From Silanimonas sp021297925 (lineage in GTDB: Bacteria > Pseudomonadota > Gammaproteobacteria > Xanthomonadales > Xanthomonadaceae): DNA of 64,000 bases. Under the pieces are notes generated by a model. That model had not been told where the DNA came from, did no database searches, and was given only the letters and a program-made list of their open reading frames with translations. Location of the stretch: contig JAPZTL010000002.1 of NCBI GenBank assembly GCA_027532825.1, forward strand, positions 372,001-436,000, given 5' to 3'. Positions 41,729 to 53,486 of the stretch are shown one piece after another. Both the position numbers and the translations under genes were made by a program. Each line of letters starts with the position of its first letter. The first letter of the stretch is position 1.

Positions 41729-43258
41729 TCACGGCGAGGCGAGCTTGGTGGCCGAAAGCTGGCCGACGAGCTGAACCACCGAGGCATCCATCAGATCGGT
41801 CAGGGGCTTGGGATAGACACCGATGAAGAGCACGCCGGCGGCGAACAAGCCAAGGACCCAAGCCTCGCGGGCGTCAATGTCGCAGAGTTCGGCGACATGG
41901 CTGTTCGCGACCTCGCCAAACATGACCCGCTTGACCATCCACAGCGTGTAGGCGGCGCCCAGCACCAGCGTCGTGCCGGCGACGAGGCCGATCCATGGCG
42001 CCGCCTGGAATGCGGCCAGGATGACCATGAATTCACCAACGAAACCCGAGGTGCCCGGCAGGCCGGCGTTCGCCATGGCGAACAGCACGAAGAAGCCGCC
42101 GAACCACGGCATCACGTTCATGACGCCGCCGTAGTCCTTGATCATGCGGGTGTGCATCCGGTCGTACAGCACGCCGACGCAGCTGAACATGGCGCCGGAC
42201 ACGAAGCCGTGCGAGACCATCTGCACCATGGCGCCCTGCAGGCCGAGCTGGGCCGCGCTGGACGGATCGCCCACCCCGCCCGACCGGACGATGCCGAAGG
42301 CGATGAAGATGCCCAGCGTCACGAAGCCCATGTGCGCGATGGACGAATAGGCGATGAGCTTCTTCATGTCCTCCTGGACCAGCGCCACGAGGCCGATGTA
42401 GGCGACGGCGACCAGCGAAAAGGCGATGGGCAGCCAGGCCCATTCGGCACCGGCGTCCGGCACGATCGGCAGCGTGAAGCGGAGGAAGCCGTAGCCGCCG
42501 ATCTTGAGCATGATCGCGGCCAGCACGACCGAGCCCGCCGTCGGGGCCTCGACGTGCGCGTCGGGCAGCCAGGTGTGGACCGGGAACATCGGGATCTTCA
42601 CCGCGAAGGCGGCGAAGAACGCGAAGAACAACCAGGCCTGCTCCGTCGCCGTCAGGGGCAGCGCATAGAGATCGGCGAGCTGGAAGCTGCCGCCCTTGAG
42701 GTAGAGGTACACCAGCCCGACCAGCATGAAGACCGAACCGAGGAAGGTGTAAAGGAAGAACTTGAGGCTGGCGTAGACGCGGTTCGCGCCACCCCAGACG
42801 CCGATCACGATGAACATCGGGATCAGCATGGCTTCGAAGAACACGTAGAACAAGATCGCGTCCTGCGCGGTGAAGACGCCGATCATCAGGCTCTCCAGCA
42901 CCAAAAACGCCGCGTAGTACTGGTGCACGCGGCGGTCGACCGACGCCCAGGCCCCCATCAGCACGAGCACGCTGGTGATCGTGGTGAGCAGGATCAGCGC
43001 CACCGCGATGCCGTCGACGCCGAGGTGGTAGTGGATGTCGAACGCCGGGATCCACGCGTGCTTCTCGACGAACTGCATCGCCGGGCTGGCGGCATCGAAG
43101 CCGGTGTAGAGCGGGATGCTCAAGGCCAGCGTCAGCAGCGAGACGAGCAGCGCGAACCACTTCGCCTGCGTGCCACGCGACTCGCCGAACGCCAGTGTCG
43201 CGAGGCCGCCCAGGAGGGGCAGCCAGACCAGCGCGCTCAGCAGCGGGAAACCTTCCAT
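41729..43258 (-). CDS. nuoM: NADH-quinone oxidoreductase subunit M
   Basis: A 509-residue antiporter-like subunit of the complex I membrane arm. It has FYVFFEAMLIPMFIVIGVWG with the conserved TM5 Glu, FAVKIPMFPVHTWLPDAHVEAPT with the TM7 Lys, and VQEDMKKLIAYSSIAHMGFVTLG. The start ATG at 43258 lies 19 nt after nuoL. Order nuoL-nuoM-nuoN is canonical. Confidence 0.96.
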   Translation of the reverse strand: MEGFPLLSALVWLPLLGGLATLAFGESRGTQAKWFALLVSLLTLALSIPLYTGFDAASPAMQFVEKHAWIPAFDIHYHLGVDGIAVALILLTTITSVLVLMGAWASVDRRVHQYYAAFLVLESLMIGVFTAQDAILFYVFFEAMLIPMFIVIGVWGGANRVYASLKFFLYTFLGSVFMLVGLVYLYLKGGSFQLADLYALPLTATEQAWLFFAFFAAFAVKIPMFPVHTWLPDAHVEAPTAGSVVLAAIMLKIGGYGFLRFTLPIVPDAGAEWAWLPIAFSLVAVAYIGLVALVQEDMKKLIAYSSIAHMGFVTLGIFIAFGIVRSGGVGDPSSAAQLGLQGAMVQMVSHGFVSGAMFSCVGVLYDRMHTRMIKDYGGVMNVMPWFGGFFVLFAMANAGLPGTSGFVGEFMVILAAFQAAPWIGLVAGTTLVLGAAYTLWMVKRVMFGEVANSHVAELCDIDAREAWVLGLFAAGVLFIGVYPKPLTDLMDASVVQLVGQLSATKLASP

Positions 43259-43277
43259 CGGTTCGTCCTTCTCAGGG

Positions 43278-45473
<2,196 letters not shown>

Positions 45474-45474
45474 G

Positions 45475-45780
45475 TCAGCCCTTCATCGCGTCGAGTTCGG
45501 CCACGTTGATCGTCCGCTTGTTGCGGAAGAGCGTGACCAGGATGGCGAGGCCGATGGCCGCCTCGGCGGCGGCGACGGTGAGGATGAAGAACACGAAGAC
45601 CTGGCCGTGCACGTCCCCGAGGAAGCGGGAGAAGGCCACGAAGTTGATGTTCACCGCCAGCAGCATCAGCTCGATGCACATCAGCAGGACGATGACGTTC
45701 TTCCGGTTGATGATGATGCCGGCGATGCTGGTGCAGAACAGGATCGCGGCCAGGGTCAGGTAGTGGGCCAAGGTGATCAT
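45475..45780 (-). CDS. nuoK: NADH-quinone oxidoreductase subunit K
   Basis: A 101-residue three-helix membrane subunit (ND4L homologue) in the quinone-proximal part of the proton path. NVIVLLMCIELMLLAVNINFVAF carries the conserved TM2 Glu, and VAAAEAAIGLAILVTLFR the second acidic helix. The ATG overlaps the nuoJ stop by four bases (ATGA). Confidence 0.97.
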   Translation of the reverse strand: MITLAHYLTLAAILFCTSIAGIIINRKNVIVLLMCIELMLLAVNINFVAFSRFLGDVHGQVFVFFILTVAAAEAAIGLAILVTLFRNKRTINVAELDAMKG

Positions 45781-46397
45781 TCGGCGCCCTCCTCGCGGCG
45801 GACTTCAGGGGCCATCTTGAGGACGCGGACACGGTCCTCCTTGCGGACGGCCGACTGCTTGGCGGGATCCTGATGGCGGGCGCCGGGACGGCGACGCAAC
45901 GTGAGCATGACCGCGGCGAGGATGGCGACCGTCAGCAGCACTGCGGCGATCTCGAAGGGCAGCAGGTAGCCGGAGAACAGCGCTCGGCCGATCCACTCGA
46001 GGTTGCTCGTGCCGGCGGCGGCGGCAGGGTCGGCGACGGGGAAGGCGACGTCACGCTTGCCTGTGGTCACGCCGAGCAGGACGAGCATCTGCACGAACAT
46101 CAGGCCGGAGACGACGGCGGCGGCGGGCAGGTAGCGGGCGAACCCCTCGCGCAGCGGCACCGTGTTGATATCGAGCATCATCACGACGAACAGGAACAGG
46201 ACCATCACCGCGCCGACGTAGACCAGCACGAGCGCGACGCCGAGGAACTCGGCCTGCAGGAGCAGGAACAGGCAGGCGGTGGAGAAGAAGGTCAGCACGA
46301 GGCAGAGCACCGCGTGCACAGGGTTCTTCAGCAGGATGACGCCGAGGGCGGACGTCACCGCCATCGCCGCGAAGAGGTAGAACGCGATCAGTTCCAT
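45777..46397 (-). CDS. nuoJ: NADH-quinone oxidoreductase subunit J
   Basis: A 206-residue ND6 homologue with five hydrophobic helices. ALVLVYVGAVMVLFLFVVMML is the conserved TM3 implicated in conformational coupling. A charged cytoplasmic tail (RRRPGARHQDPAKQSAVRKED) extends beyond the helices. It overlaps nuoK and lies 19 nt after nuoI. Confidence 0.95.
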   Translation of the reverse strand: MELIAFYLFAAMAVTSALGVILLKNPVHAVLCLVLTFFSTACLFLLLQAEFLGVALVLVYVGAVMVLFLFVVMMLDINTVPLREGFARYLPAAAVVSGLMFVQMLVLLGVTTGKRDVAFPVADPAAAAGTSNLEWIGRALFSGYLLPFEIAAVLLTVAILAAVMLTLRRRPGARHQDPAKQSAVRKEDRVRVLKMAPEVRREEGAE

Positions 46398-46416
46398 CGT
46401 GGTCGGTGCCCCTTCG

Positions 46417-46905
46417 TCAACGGTAGGCGGCGTCGGCCGCGCGGCGCTCGGCGATCTCCGCCTCGAGGCGGTCGCCGATCGCGAGGAGCTGCGGTTTGGT
46501 GACTATGTTCTCGCCGCGCTTCTCGAAGTGGTACTCGTGGATGTGCGTCTCGACGATCGAGTCGACCGGGCAGCTCTCTTCGCAAAAGCCGCAGAAGATG
46601 CACTTGAAGAGGTCGATGTCGTAGCGCGTGGTGCGGCGCGTGCCGTCGGCGCGCACGTCGGAGTCGATGGTGATGGCCAGCGCCGGGCACACCGCCTCGC
46701 AGAGCTTGCAGGCGATGCAACGCTCCTCGCCGTTCGGGTATCGGCGCAGGGCGTGCAGGCCGCGGAAGCGCGGCGACTGCGGGAACTTCTCGTAGGGGTA
46801 GTTGACCGTGTACTTCGGCTTGAACATGTACACGAGGGTGAGCCACATGCCCTGCAGCAGTTCCAGCAGCAGGAGGCTCTTGAGGTAGGCGATCGCGCGG
46901 TTCAT
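46417..46905 (-). CDS. nuoI: NADH-quinone oxidoreductase subunit I
   Basis: A 162-residue peripheral subunit carrying clusters N6a and N6b. Two ferredoxin motifs are intact: CIACKLCEAVCPALAI and CIFCGFCEESCPVDSIVET. An N-terminal amphipathic helix (LLLLELLQGMWLTLVYMF) attaches it to the membrane arm. It passes electrons from NuoG to the N2 cluster in NuoB. Confidence 0.97.
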   Translation of the reverse strand: MNRAIAYLKSLLLLELLQGMWLTLVYMFKPKYTVNYPYEKFPQSPRFRGLHALRRYPNGEERCIACKLCEAVCPALAITIDSDVRADGTRRTTRYDIDLFKCIFCGFCEESCPVDSIVETHIHEYHFEKRGENIVTKPQLLAIGDRLEAEIAERRAADAAYR

Positions 46906-46926
46906 GGAGTGGCTCGTGCCCTGCCC

Positions 46927-47994
46927 TTAGCGGCCGATCTCGAACCAGCCGGCGTAGGCCATGGCGGCCACGACGACGGTCCAGACTATGGTGATGGGGA
47001 TGAACACCTTCCAGCCCAGGCGCATGATCTGGTCGTAGCGGTAGCGCGGGAACGTCGCGCGGAACCAGACGAAGCTGAAGGCGAAGAAGAAGGCCTTGAT
47101 GAGCAGCCACCACGGGCCGTCGGCGCCGAGCACCGGCACGCCGGCCGGGAACGGCGACAGCCAGCCGCCGAGGAAGAACAGTGCGGCGAGGAAGCTGATC
47201 AGGATCATGTTCGCGTATTCGGCGAGGAAGAAGATCGCGAACGCCGAACCCGAGTACTCCACGTGGAAACCGGCGACGATCTCCGACTCGCCCTCGGCGA
47301 CGTCGAACGGGGCACGGTTGGTTTCGGCCACGCCCGAGATGAAGTAGATGACGAACAGCGGCAACAGCGGCAGCCAGAACCACTCGAACAGGCCGGCATC
47401 GCCCTTCTGGGCGTGCACGATCTCGGTGAGGTTCATCGTGCCGGCGGCGACCAGCACGCCGACCAGGGCGAAGCCCATGGCGATCTCGTAGCTGACCACC
47501 TGCGCGGCGGAGCGCAGCGCGCCGAGGAAAGCGTACTTCGAGTTCGAGGCCCAGCCGCCGATGATGATGCCGTACACGCCCATGGAGGTCAGCGCGAGCA
47601 GCACCAGAAGGCCGGCGTCGACGTCGGCGATGACCAGCCCTTCGCCGAACGGGATCACCGCCCAGGCCGCGAAAGCCGGCGCCAAGGCGATCAGCGGCGC
47701 GAGGCGGTGCAGGAACGCGTTCGCGCTGGACGGCACGATGCTTTCCTTGAACAGCATCTTGAAGACGTCCGCGAAGGCCTGGATGACACCGAGGCCAGGC
47801 ACGAGTTGGCCGACGTAGACCGGCCCGTGACGCACGTGCATCCAGCCGATCACCTTGCGCTCGAGCAGCGTGTAGAAGGCCACGGCGATGGTGAGCGACA
47901 GCAACAGCGGGACGATCTTCACCAGCATCCACGCCACCGAACCGGCGGCGCCATAGCCGAGGAGGAAGTCGCGGAGCGGAGCGAACAAGTCCAT
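46927..47994 (-). CDS. nuoH: NADH-quinone oxidoreductase subunit H
   Basis: A 355-residue ND1 homologue at the junction of the two arms, lining the quinone chamber. It has LLERKVIGWMHVRHGPVYVG near residue 45, the acidic loop GVAETNRAPFDVAEGESEIVAGFHVEYSG (E-rich, split here only for description), and a C-terminal RYRYDQIMRLGWKVFIPI. The ATG shares one base with the nuoG stop (TGATG at 47992-47996). Confidence 0.96.
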   Translation of the reverse strand: MDLFAPLRDFLLGYGAAGSVAWMLVKIVPLLLSLTIAVAFYTLLERKVIGWMHVRHGPVYVGQLVPGLGVIQAFADVFKMLFKESIVPSSANAFLHRLAPLIALAPAFAAWAVIPFGEGLVIADVDAGLLVLLALTSMGVYGIIIGGWASNSKYAFLGALRSAAQVVSYEIAMGFALVGVLVAAGTMNLTEIVHAQKGDAGLFEWFWLPLLPLFVIYFISGVAETNRAPFDVAEGESEIVAGFHVEYSGSAFAIFFLAEYANMILISFLAALFFLGGWLSPFPAGVPVLGADGPWWLLIKAFFFAFSFVWFRATFPRYRYDQIMRLGWKVFIPITIVWTVVVAAMAYAGWFEIGR

Positions 47995-50303
47995 CAGGCA
48001 CCCGCCTTAGTGATGGAGAGCGCGCCGTGCGCCGCCAGCGGCGCGGTCGCCGGATAGGCGGACTCGATCCACGCCGTGCCGCGGGCGAGGCGCGGGTCCA
48101 GGCGGACCGGCAAGGCCGCATGCCCATTCGCGTCGGCGACCTTGGCGATGGTCCCTTCACCGAGGCCCAGGGCTGCGGCGTCCTCCGGATGCAGGTCGAC
48201 GCCCTGCCCCCGGGTCAGCGGATGCGCGTTCAGCGCTTCCGAGCGGCGCAGCTGCGCGTCGGCCCGGTAGATCGGGGTGGTCGCGAGCCGCTCGATCGGC
48301 GCGATGACGGGGGCGGCGGACAGTCGCTGGCCCGGGGCCACGCGGTGCGCGGCCAAGCCGGACCGCAGGCCGTCGAGGTCGAGGTGATCGAAACCACGTA
48401 GCTGCAGCGATTCCCCTAGGGCCCGGAGCACGCGCCATCCCGGGCGCGCGTCGCCGCGCGGCTTGCCCCCGGCCTGGACGGCCTGAACGCGGCCGTCGAG
48501 GTTCGTGTACAGGCCTTCGGCCTCCGCCCCTGCGGCGATCGGGAGGATCAGATCGGCGACCTGCTTCAGGGAGTCGCTGGCCCAGGCCGACAGGGCGACG
48601 ACTTTGGCCGACGAGAGCGCCTTCAGGGCCGTCGTGGCGTCGGCGAAGTCGTAGGCGGGCTCGATGTTGTGCAGCAGGTAGGCCGGCTTGCCACCCAGCA
48701 GCTGCGCCTTGGCGTCTTCGCCCCCCTGTCCGGGAAGCACGCCATGCTGCGACAGACCGAGGGCGTTGGCCCCCTGCGGGATGCGGTTCAGCGCGACGCC
48801 GGTGGCCTGGGCGACCGCTCGGGCGGCGGCCCGGACGTGCGAGGCGGTCGCATGGCGTTCGGCGATCTCGCCGAGCAGCAGGACGCCCGCCTTCGCGGAA
48901 CGCAGGGCGTCGACGATCCCGTCCAGCGCCGGGTCCTCGATGGGCGTCGCGATGCCCGAGGGCAGCGACGCACCGACCCGGGCGGCGAGCGCGGCCAGCA
49001 CGCCAGGCAGCTTCGACGGTGCGACGACGACCTTGCCGGCGATCGGATGGGAAAAGGCGAAGTCGACCGGGTTGATCGCGAAGACGCGTGCGCCCTTCTT
49101 GGTCGCCTTCAGCAGACGCTGGTGGAGCAAGGGCACTTCGTGGCGGAGGTTCGAGCCCACGAGCACCACGACGTCCGCGGTTTCGAGGTCCGCGACGCTG
49201 CGGGCGAAGGGTTCGGCGACCGGCGCATCAGCGAGGTCCTGCAGCCCGATGCGGTGGTCGACGTGGGCGCTCCCGAGGCCGGCCGCGAGACGCGCCAGCG
49301 ATGCACCCTCCTCGTTGGACGTCGACGGATGCACAAGCACGCCGAGGCGCGGGCCCGCGGCGCGGAGGATGAGGGTCGCCTGGGCGATCGCCTCGTCCCA
49401 ACCGATGGCCTTCCAGCTGCCGTCCGCCTGCTTGGCGAGCGGCGTGGTGGCGCGATCATCGCTATACAGGCCCTCGTGCGAATAGCGGTCGCGGTCGGAG
49501 AGCCAGCACTCGTTCACCGCCTCGTTGTCGCGCGGCACGATGCGCAGGACGTCGCCGCGACGGACGTGCAGGAACAGGTTGGAGCCGAGGGCGTCGTGCA
49601 GGCCGATCGACTCGCGGGCCACCAGCTCCCACGGGCGGGCCTTGAAGCGGAAGACCTTGTTGGTCAGCGCGCCCACGGGGCAGACGTCGATGACGTTGCC
49701 CGAGAGTTCGGTCGTCAGCGGCTTGCCGTCGTAGGTGCCGATCTGGAGGTTCTCGCCGCGGTACATGCCGCCGAGTTCGTAGGTCCCGGCGACATCGGCC
49801 GTGAAGCGTACGCAGCGCGTGCAGTGGATGCAGCGCGTCATCTCGGTGGCGACCAGCGGGCCGAGGTCCTCGTCGGCCACGACGCGCTTGCGCTCGACGT
49901 AGCGACTGACCGAGCGGCCGTAGCCCATCGAGACGTCCTGCAGCTCGCACTCACCGCCCTGGTCGCAGATCGGGCAATCAAGCGGGTGGTTCACCAGCAG
50001 GAACTCCATGACGTTGCGCTGCGCATCGAGCGCGCGCTTCGTCTGGGTGGTCACCTTCATGCCTTCCATCACCGGCGTGGCGCAAGCCGGGGCCGGCTTC
50101 GGCATCTTCTCGACGTCGACCAGGCACATGCGGCAGTTCGCCGCGATCGGCAACTTCTTGTGATAGCAGAAGCGCGGGATCGCGATGCCAGCCTTGTCGG
50201 CGGCCTGAATGATCATCGAGCCCTTCGGGGCCTGCATCGGCACCCCGTCGATCTCGATGTTCACGAGGTCCGTGGCGGGGGCGGTGGGCGTGGCGGCGCT
50301 CAT
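47994..50303 (-). CDS. nuoG: NADH-quinone oxidoreductase subunit G
   Basis: A 769-residue iron-sulfur subunit. The N-terminal 2Fe-2S domain (FCYHKKLPIAANCRMCLVDV), the His/Cys 4Fe-4S site (VNHPLDCPICDQGGECELQD) and a third cluster (TRCIHCTRCVRF and VIDVCPVGALTNK) are seen. A molybdopterin-oxidoreductase-like domain follows without the CxxCxxxC of the extra N7 cluster found in some bacteria (the segment ARPWELVARESIGLHD has no Cys). The ATG at 50303 overlaps the nuoF stop by four bases; codons further upstream are spurious. Confidence 0.95.
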   Translation of the reverse strand: MSAATPTAPATDLVNIEIDGVPMQAPKGSMIIQAADKAGIAIPRFCYHKKLPIAANCRMCLVDVEKMPKPAPACATPVMEGMKVTTQTKRALDAQRNVMEFLLVNHPLDCPICDQGGECELQDVSMGYGRSVSRYVERKRVVADEDLGPLVATEMTRCIHCTRCVRFTADVAGTYELGGMYRGENLQIGTYDGKPLTTELSGNVIDVCPVGALTNKVFRFKARPWELVARESIGLHDALGSNLFLHVRRGDVLRIVPRDNEAVNECWLSDRDRYSHEGLYSDDRATTPLAKQADGSWKAIGWDEAIAQATLILRAAGPRLGVLVHPSTSNEEGASLARLAAGLGSAHVDHRIGLQDLADAPVAEPFARSVADLETADVVVLVGSNLRHEVPLLHQRLLKATKKGARVFAINPVDFAFSHPIAGKVVVAPSKLPGVLAALAARVGASLPSGIATPIEDPALDGIVDALRSAKAGVLLLGEIAERHATASHVRAAARAVAQATGVALNRIPQGANALGLSQHGVLPGQGGEDAKAQLLGGKPAYLLHNIEPAYDFADATTALKALSSAKVVALSAWASDSLKQVADLILPIAAGAEAEGLYTNLDGRVQAVQAGGKPRGDARPGWRVLRALGESLQLRGFDHLDLDGLRSGLAAHRVAPGQRLSAAPVIAPIERLATTPIYRADAQLRRSEALNAHPLTRGQGVDLHPEDAAALGLGEGTIAKVADANGHAALPVRLDPRLARGTAWIESAYPATAPLAAHGALSITKAGA

Positions 50304-51664
50304 GCGGCCTTCTCCGTGACGACGCCGGCCGCCTGGTCGTCGACCAGGAAGCGCTTGTTGACGATGGCGTACTCGAACTCGCTCCAGAACTGGCGCAGGA
50401 AGCCCTGCACCGGCCACGCCGCGGCTTCGCCGAAAGCGCAGATGGTGTGGCCTTCGATCTGGCCTGCGGCGGCCTTGAGCATCTGCAGGTCGTCGAGCGT
50501 CGCCTTGTGTTCGACGATGCGGGTGAGCATGCGGTACATCCAGCCCGTGCCCTCGCGGCAGGGCGTGCACTGGCCGCAGCTCTCCTTGAAGTAAAAGCGC
50601 GCGATGCGGTGGCAGGCGCGCACCATGCAGGTGGTCTCGTCCATCACCACGACGGCGCCCGATCCGAGGCCGGAACCGGCCTTCTGGATGCTGTCATAGT
50701 CCATGGTGAGCCCGAGCATCACGTCGCCCGGCAGCACCGGCATCGACGAGCCGCCGGGAATCACGGCCTTGAGCTTGCGACCGCCGCGGACGCCGCCCGC
50801 CATCTCGAGCAGGTCCTTGAAGGGCGTGCCCAAGCGGATCTCGAAGTTGCCCGGCTTGGCCACGTGGCCGGAGACCGAGAAGATCTTCGGGCCGCCGTTG
50901 TTGGGCTTGCCGAGGTTGAGGAACCACTCCGCGCCGTTGCGGATGATGGCCGGCACCGAGGCGTAGGTCTCGGTGTTGTTGATCGTGGTCGGACGGCCGT
51001 AGAGGCCGAAGTTGGCCGGGAACGGCGGCTTGTAGCGCGGCTGGCCCTTCTTGCCCTCGAGCGACTCCATCAGCGCGGTTTCTTCGCCGCAGATGTACGC
51101 GCCGGCGCCCAGCGCCGAGTACATGTCGACGTCGATGCCGCTGCCCTGGATGTTCTTGCCCAGCCAGCCGTTCGCGTAGGCCTCCTTGAGCGCCTCCTCG
51201 AAGTGCTCGAAGGGCTCGTGGTGGAACTCGCCGCGCATGTAGTTGTAGGCGGCCGTCGAACCGGTGGCGTAGCAGGCGATGGCCATGCCCTCGATCACCG
51301 CGTGCGGGTTGTAGCGCAGGATGTCGCGATCCTTGCAGGTGCCCGGCTCGGATTCATCCGAATTGCAAAGGATGTACTTCTGGCCCGGCGCATTGCGCGG
51401 CATGAAGCTCCACTTGAGGCCGGTCGGAAAGCCGGCGCCGCCGCGGCCGCGCAGCGAGCTCTGCTTCACCTGGTCGATGATCTGCTCAGGCGGGATCTTC
51501 TCAGCGAGGATCTTGCGCCACGCGGCGTAGCCGCCGACCTTGAGGTAGTTCTCGTACGACCACGGCTTGTCGAAATGCAGCGTGGTGTAGACGACCTGGT
51601 GCTCCTGCGGCGCGGGGCCGACGGGACCGGTGGCGTGCGAAGCGTGCGAACCGTGGTGTGCCAT
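50300..51664 (-). CDS. nuoF: NADH-quinone oxidoreductase subunit F
   Basis: A 454-residue subunit binding NADH, FMN and cluster N3. GRGGAGFPTGLKWSFMP and the GAGAYICGEETALMESLEGK block form the flavin/NADH site, and CGQCTPCREGTGW with the distal Cys in HTICAFGEAAAWP ligates N3. The start at 51664 (MAHHGSHASHATG) gives a His-rich N-terminus; the upstream frame is not homologous. It lies 8 nt after nuoE. Confidence 0.96.
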   Translation of the reverse strand: MAHHGSHASHATGPVGPAPQEHQVVYTTLHFDKPWSYENYLKVGGYAAWRKILAEKIPPEQIIDQVKQSSLRGRGGAGFPTGLKWSFMPRNAPGQKYILCNSDESEPGTCKDRDILRYNPHAVIEGMAIACYATGSTAAYNYMRGEFHHEPFEHFEEALKEAYANGWLGKNIQGSGIDVDMYSALGAGAYICGEETALMESLEGKKGQPRYKPPFPANFGLYGRPTTINNTETYASVPAIIRNGAEWFLNLGKPNNGGPKIFSVSGHVAKPGNFEIRLGTPFKDLLEMAGGVRGGRKLKAVIPGGSSMPVLPGDVMLGLTMDYDSIQKAGSGLGSGAVVVMDETTCMVRACHRIARFYFKESCGQCTPCREGTGWMYRMLTRIVEHKATLDDLQMLKAAAGQIEGHTICAFGEAAAWPVQGFLRQFWSEFEYAIVNKRFLVDDQAAGVVTEKAA

Positions 51665-51672
51665 GCGTGGCC

Positions 51673-52200
51673 TCACTTCAACTCGTCGAGGATGGCGTCG
51701 ACCGAGGCCGGCGTCAGCTTCTCGTGGTAATGGCCGTTGACGACCATCATCGGGGCGCCGGCGCAGGCGGCGAGGCATTCCTCTTCCACCTTCAGCCACA
51801 CGCGACCGTCGGCGGTCGACTCGCCGTTCTTGATGCCGAGCTTCTTCTCGCAGTGGCGGACGATGTCCTCACCCCCGTTGAGCCAGCAGCTGATGTTGGT
51901 GCAGACCGCGACGACATTGCGGCCGACGGGCTCGAGCGCGAACATCGAGTAGAAACTCGCGACCTCGTAGGCCCAGACCGGCGGGATGCCGATGTACTTG
52001 GCGACGGCAGCGATGAGTTCGTCGGTCAGGAAGCCCTGGTTCTGCTCCTGCGCGGCGATCAGCGCCTGGATGACGGCGCTTCGGCGGCGGTCGGCCGGGA
52101 AGCGCGCCAGCCACTCCTCGATGCGGGCGCGGGTGGCGTCCGACAGCGCGACCATCGGGTCGACGTGCTGGCAGGCCTCGAAATTGCCGGTGGCTTTCAT
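51673..52200 (-). CDS. nuoE: NADH-quinone oxidoreductase subunit E
   Basis: A 175-residue thioredoxin-fold subunit holding the N1a 2Fe-2S cluster, with ligands Cys100, Cys105, Cys142 and Cys146 (CTNISC and ECLAACAGAP). The helical N-terminus reads AVIQALIAAQEQNQGFLTDE. It acts with NuoF in the NADH dehydrogenase module. Confidence 0.97.
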   Translation of the reverse strand: MKATGNFEACQHVDPMVALSDATRARIEEWLARFPADRRRSAVIQALIAAQEQNQGFLTDELIAAVAKYIGIPPVWAYEVASFYSMFALEPVGRNVVAVCTNISCWLNGGEDIVRHCEKKLGIKNGESTADGRVWLKVEEECLAACAGAPMMVVNGHYHEKLTPASVDAILDELK

Positions 52201-52210
52201 TCTCAGGACC

Positions 52211-53482
52211 TCAACGGTCGATCTCGCCGAACACGATGTCGTACGTGCCAATCATGGCGACGACGTCGGACAGCATGTGGCCCTTGACGATGGCGTCCAT
52301 CGAACTCAGGTGGGCGAAGCCCGGGGCTCGGAGCTTGAGGCGGAACGGTTTGTTGGCGCCGTCCGAGACGAGGTACGCGCCGAATTCGCCCTTCGGCGCC
52401 TCGACGGCCGCGTAGACCTCGCCGGCGGGCAGCGAATAGCCCTCGGTGAAGAGCTTGAAGTGGTGGATGAGGGCTTCCATGTCGCCCTTCATCTGCTCGC
52501 GCGACGGCGGCGCGACCTTGTAGTTGTCGACCATCACCGGGCCAGGGTTCGCCCGCAGCCACGCGACGGCCTGCTTGATGATGCGGGCCGACTGGCGCAT
52601 CTCCTCGACACGCACGAGGTAGCGGTCGTAGCAGTCGCCGTTGGTGCCCACCGGGATGTCGAAGTCGACGTCGGCGTAGCAGGCGTAGGGCTGTTTCTTG
52701 CGCAGGTCCCAGGCAAAGCCGGAGCCGCGCAGCATCGGGCCGGTCATGCCCCAGGCCAGCGCCTGCTCGGGCGTGACGACGCCGATGCCGACGGTGCGCT
52801 GCTTCCAGATGCGGTTGTCGGTGAGCAGCGTCTCGTACTCGTCGACCCGCTTCGGGAAGTCGTCGGCGAAGGCGTCGAGGAAGTCGAGCATCGAACCCTC
52901 GCGCCACTCGTTGAGGCGCTTGAGATCCTTGCCCTTCCGCCACGGGGACTCGGCGTACTTCGGCATCGCGTCCGGCAGGTCGCGGTAGACGCCGCCCGGA
53001 CGGTAGTAGGCGGCGTGCATGCGCGCACCGGAGACCGCCTCGTAGCAGTCCATCAGTTCCTCGCGCTCGCGGAACGCGTAGAGGAACATCGCCATCGCGC
53101 CGAGGTCGAGGCCGTTGGTGCCCACCCACATCAAGTGGTTCAGGATGCGGGTGATCTCGTCGAACAGCGTGCGGATCATCTTCGCGCGCGGGGGCGGCTC
53201 GATGCCGGCGAGGCGCTCGATGGCCATGACGTACGCGTGCTCGTTGCACATCATGGACACGTAGTCGAGCCGGTCCATGTAACCAATCGACTGGTTGTAG
53301 GGCTTCGACTCGGCGAGCTTCTCGGTACCTCGATGGAGCAGGCCGACGTGCGGGTCGGCACGCTGCACGGTCTCGCCGTCCATCTCGAGGACGAGGCGGA
53401 GCACGCCGTGGGCCGCCGGATGCTGCGGCCCGAAGTTCATGGTGTAGTTGCGGATCTCTTGGTTCATCGCGGCAGGGGTCAT
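52211..53482 (-). CDS. nuoD: NADH-quinone oxidoreductase subunit D
   Basis: A 423-residue 49-kDa homologue, related to the NiFe-hydrogenase large subunit, that forms the quinone site with NuoB. MNFGPQHPAAHGVLRLVLEMDGE contains the quinone-site His, and the GLLHRGTEKLAE and NHLMWVGTNGLDLGA blocks follow. It ends VFGEIDR. The start at 53482 (MTPAAMNQEIRNYT) or 53467 (MNQ). It is separate from nuoC here, not fused as in E. coli; four bases separate the two genes. Confidence 0.96.
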   Translation of the reverse strand: MTPAAMNQEIRNYTMNFGPQHPAAHGVLRLVLEMDGETVQRADPHVGLLHRGTEKLAESKPYNQSIGYMDRLDYVSMMCNEHAYVMAIERLAGIEPPPRAKMIRTLFDEITRILNHLMWVGTNGLDLGAMAMFLYAFREREELMDCYEAVSGARMHAAYYRPGGVYRDLPDAMPKYAESPWRKGKDLKRLNEWREGSMLDFLDAFADDFPKRVDEYETLLTDNRIWKQRTVGIGVVTPEQALAWGMTGPMLRGSGFAWDLRKKQPYACYADVDFDIPVGTNGDCYDRYLVRVEEMRQSARIIKQAVAWLRANPGPVMVDNYKVAPPSREQMKGDMEALIHHFKLFTEGYSLPAGEVYAAVEAPKGEFGAYLVSDGANKPFRLKLRAPGFAHLSSMDAIVKGHMLSDVVAMIGTYDIVFGEIDR

Positions 53483-53486
53483 GGCA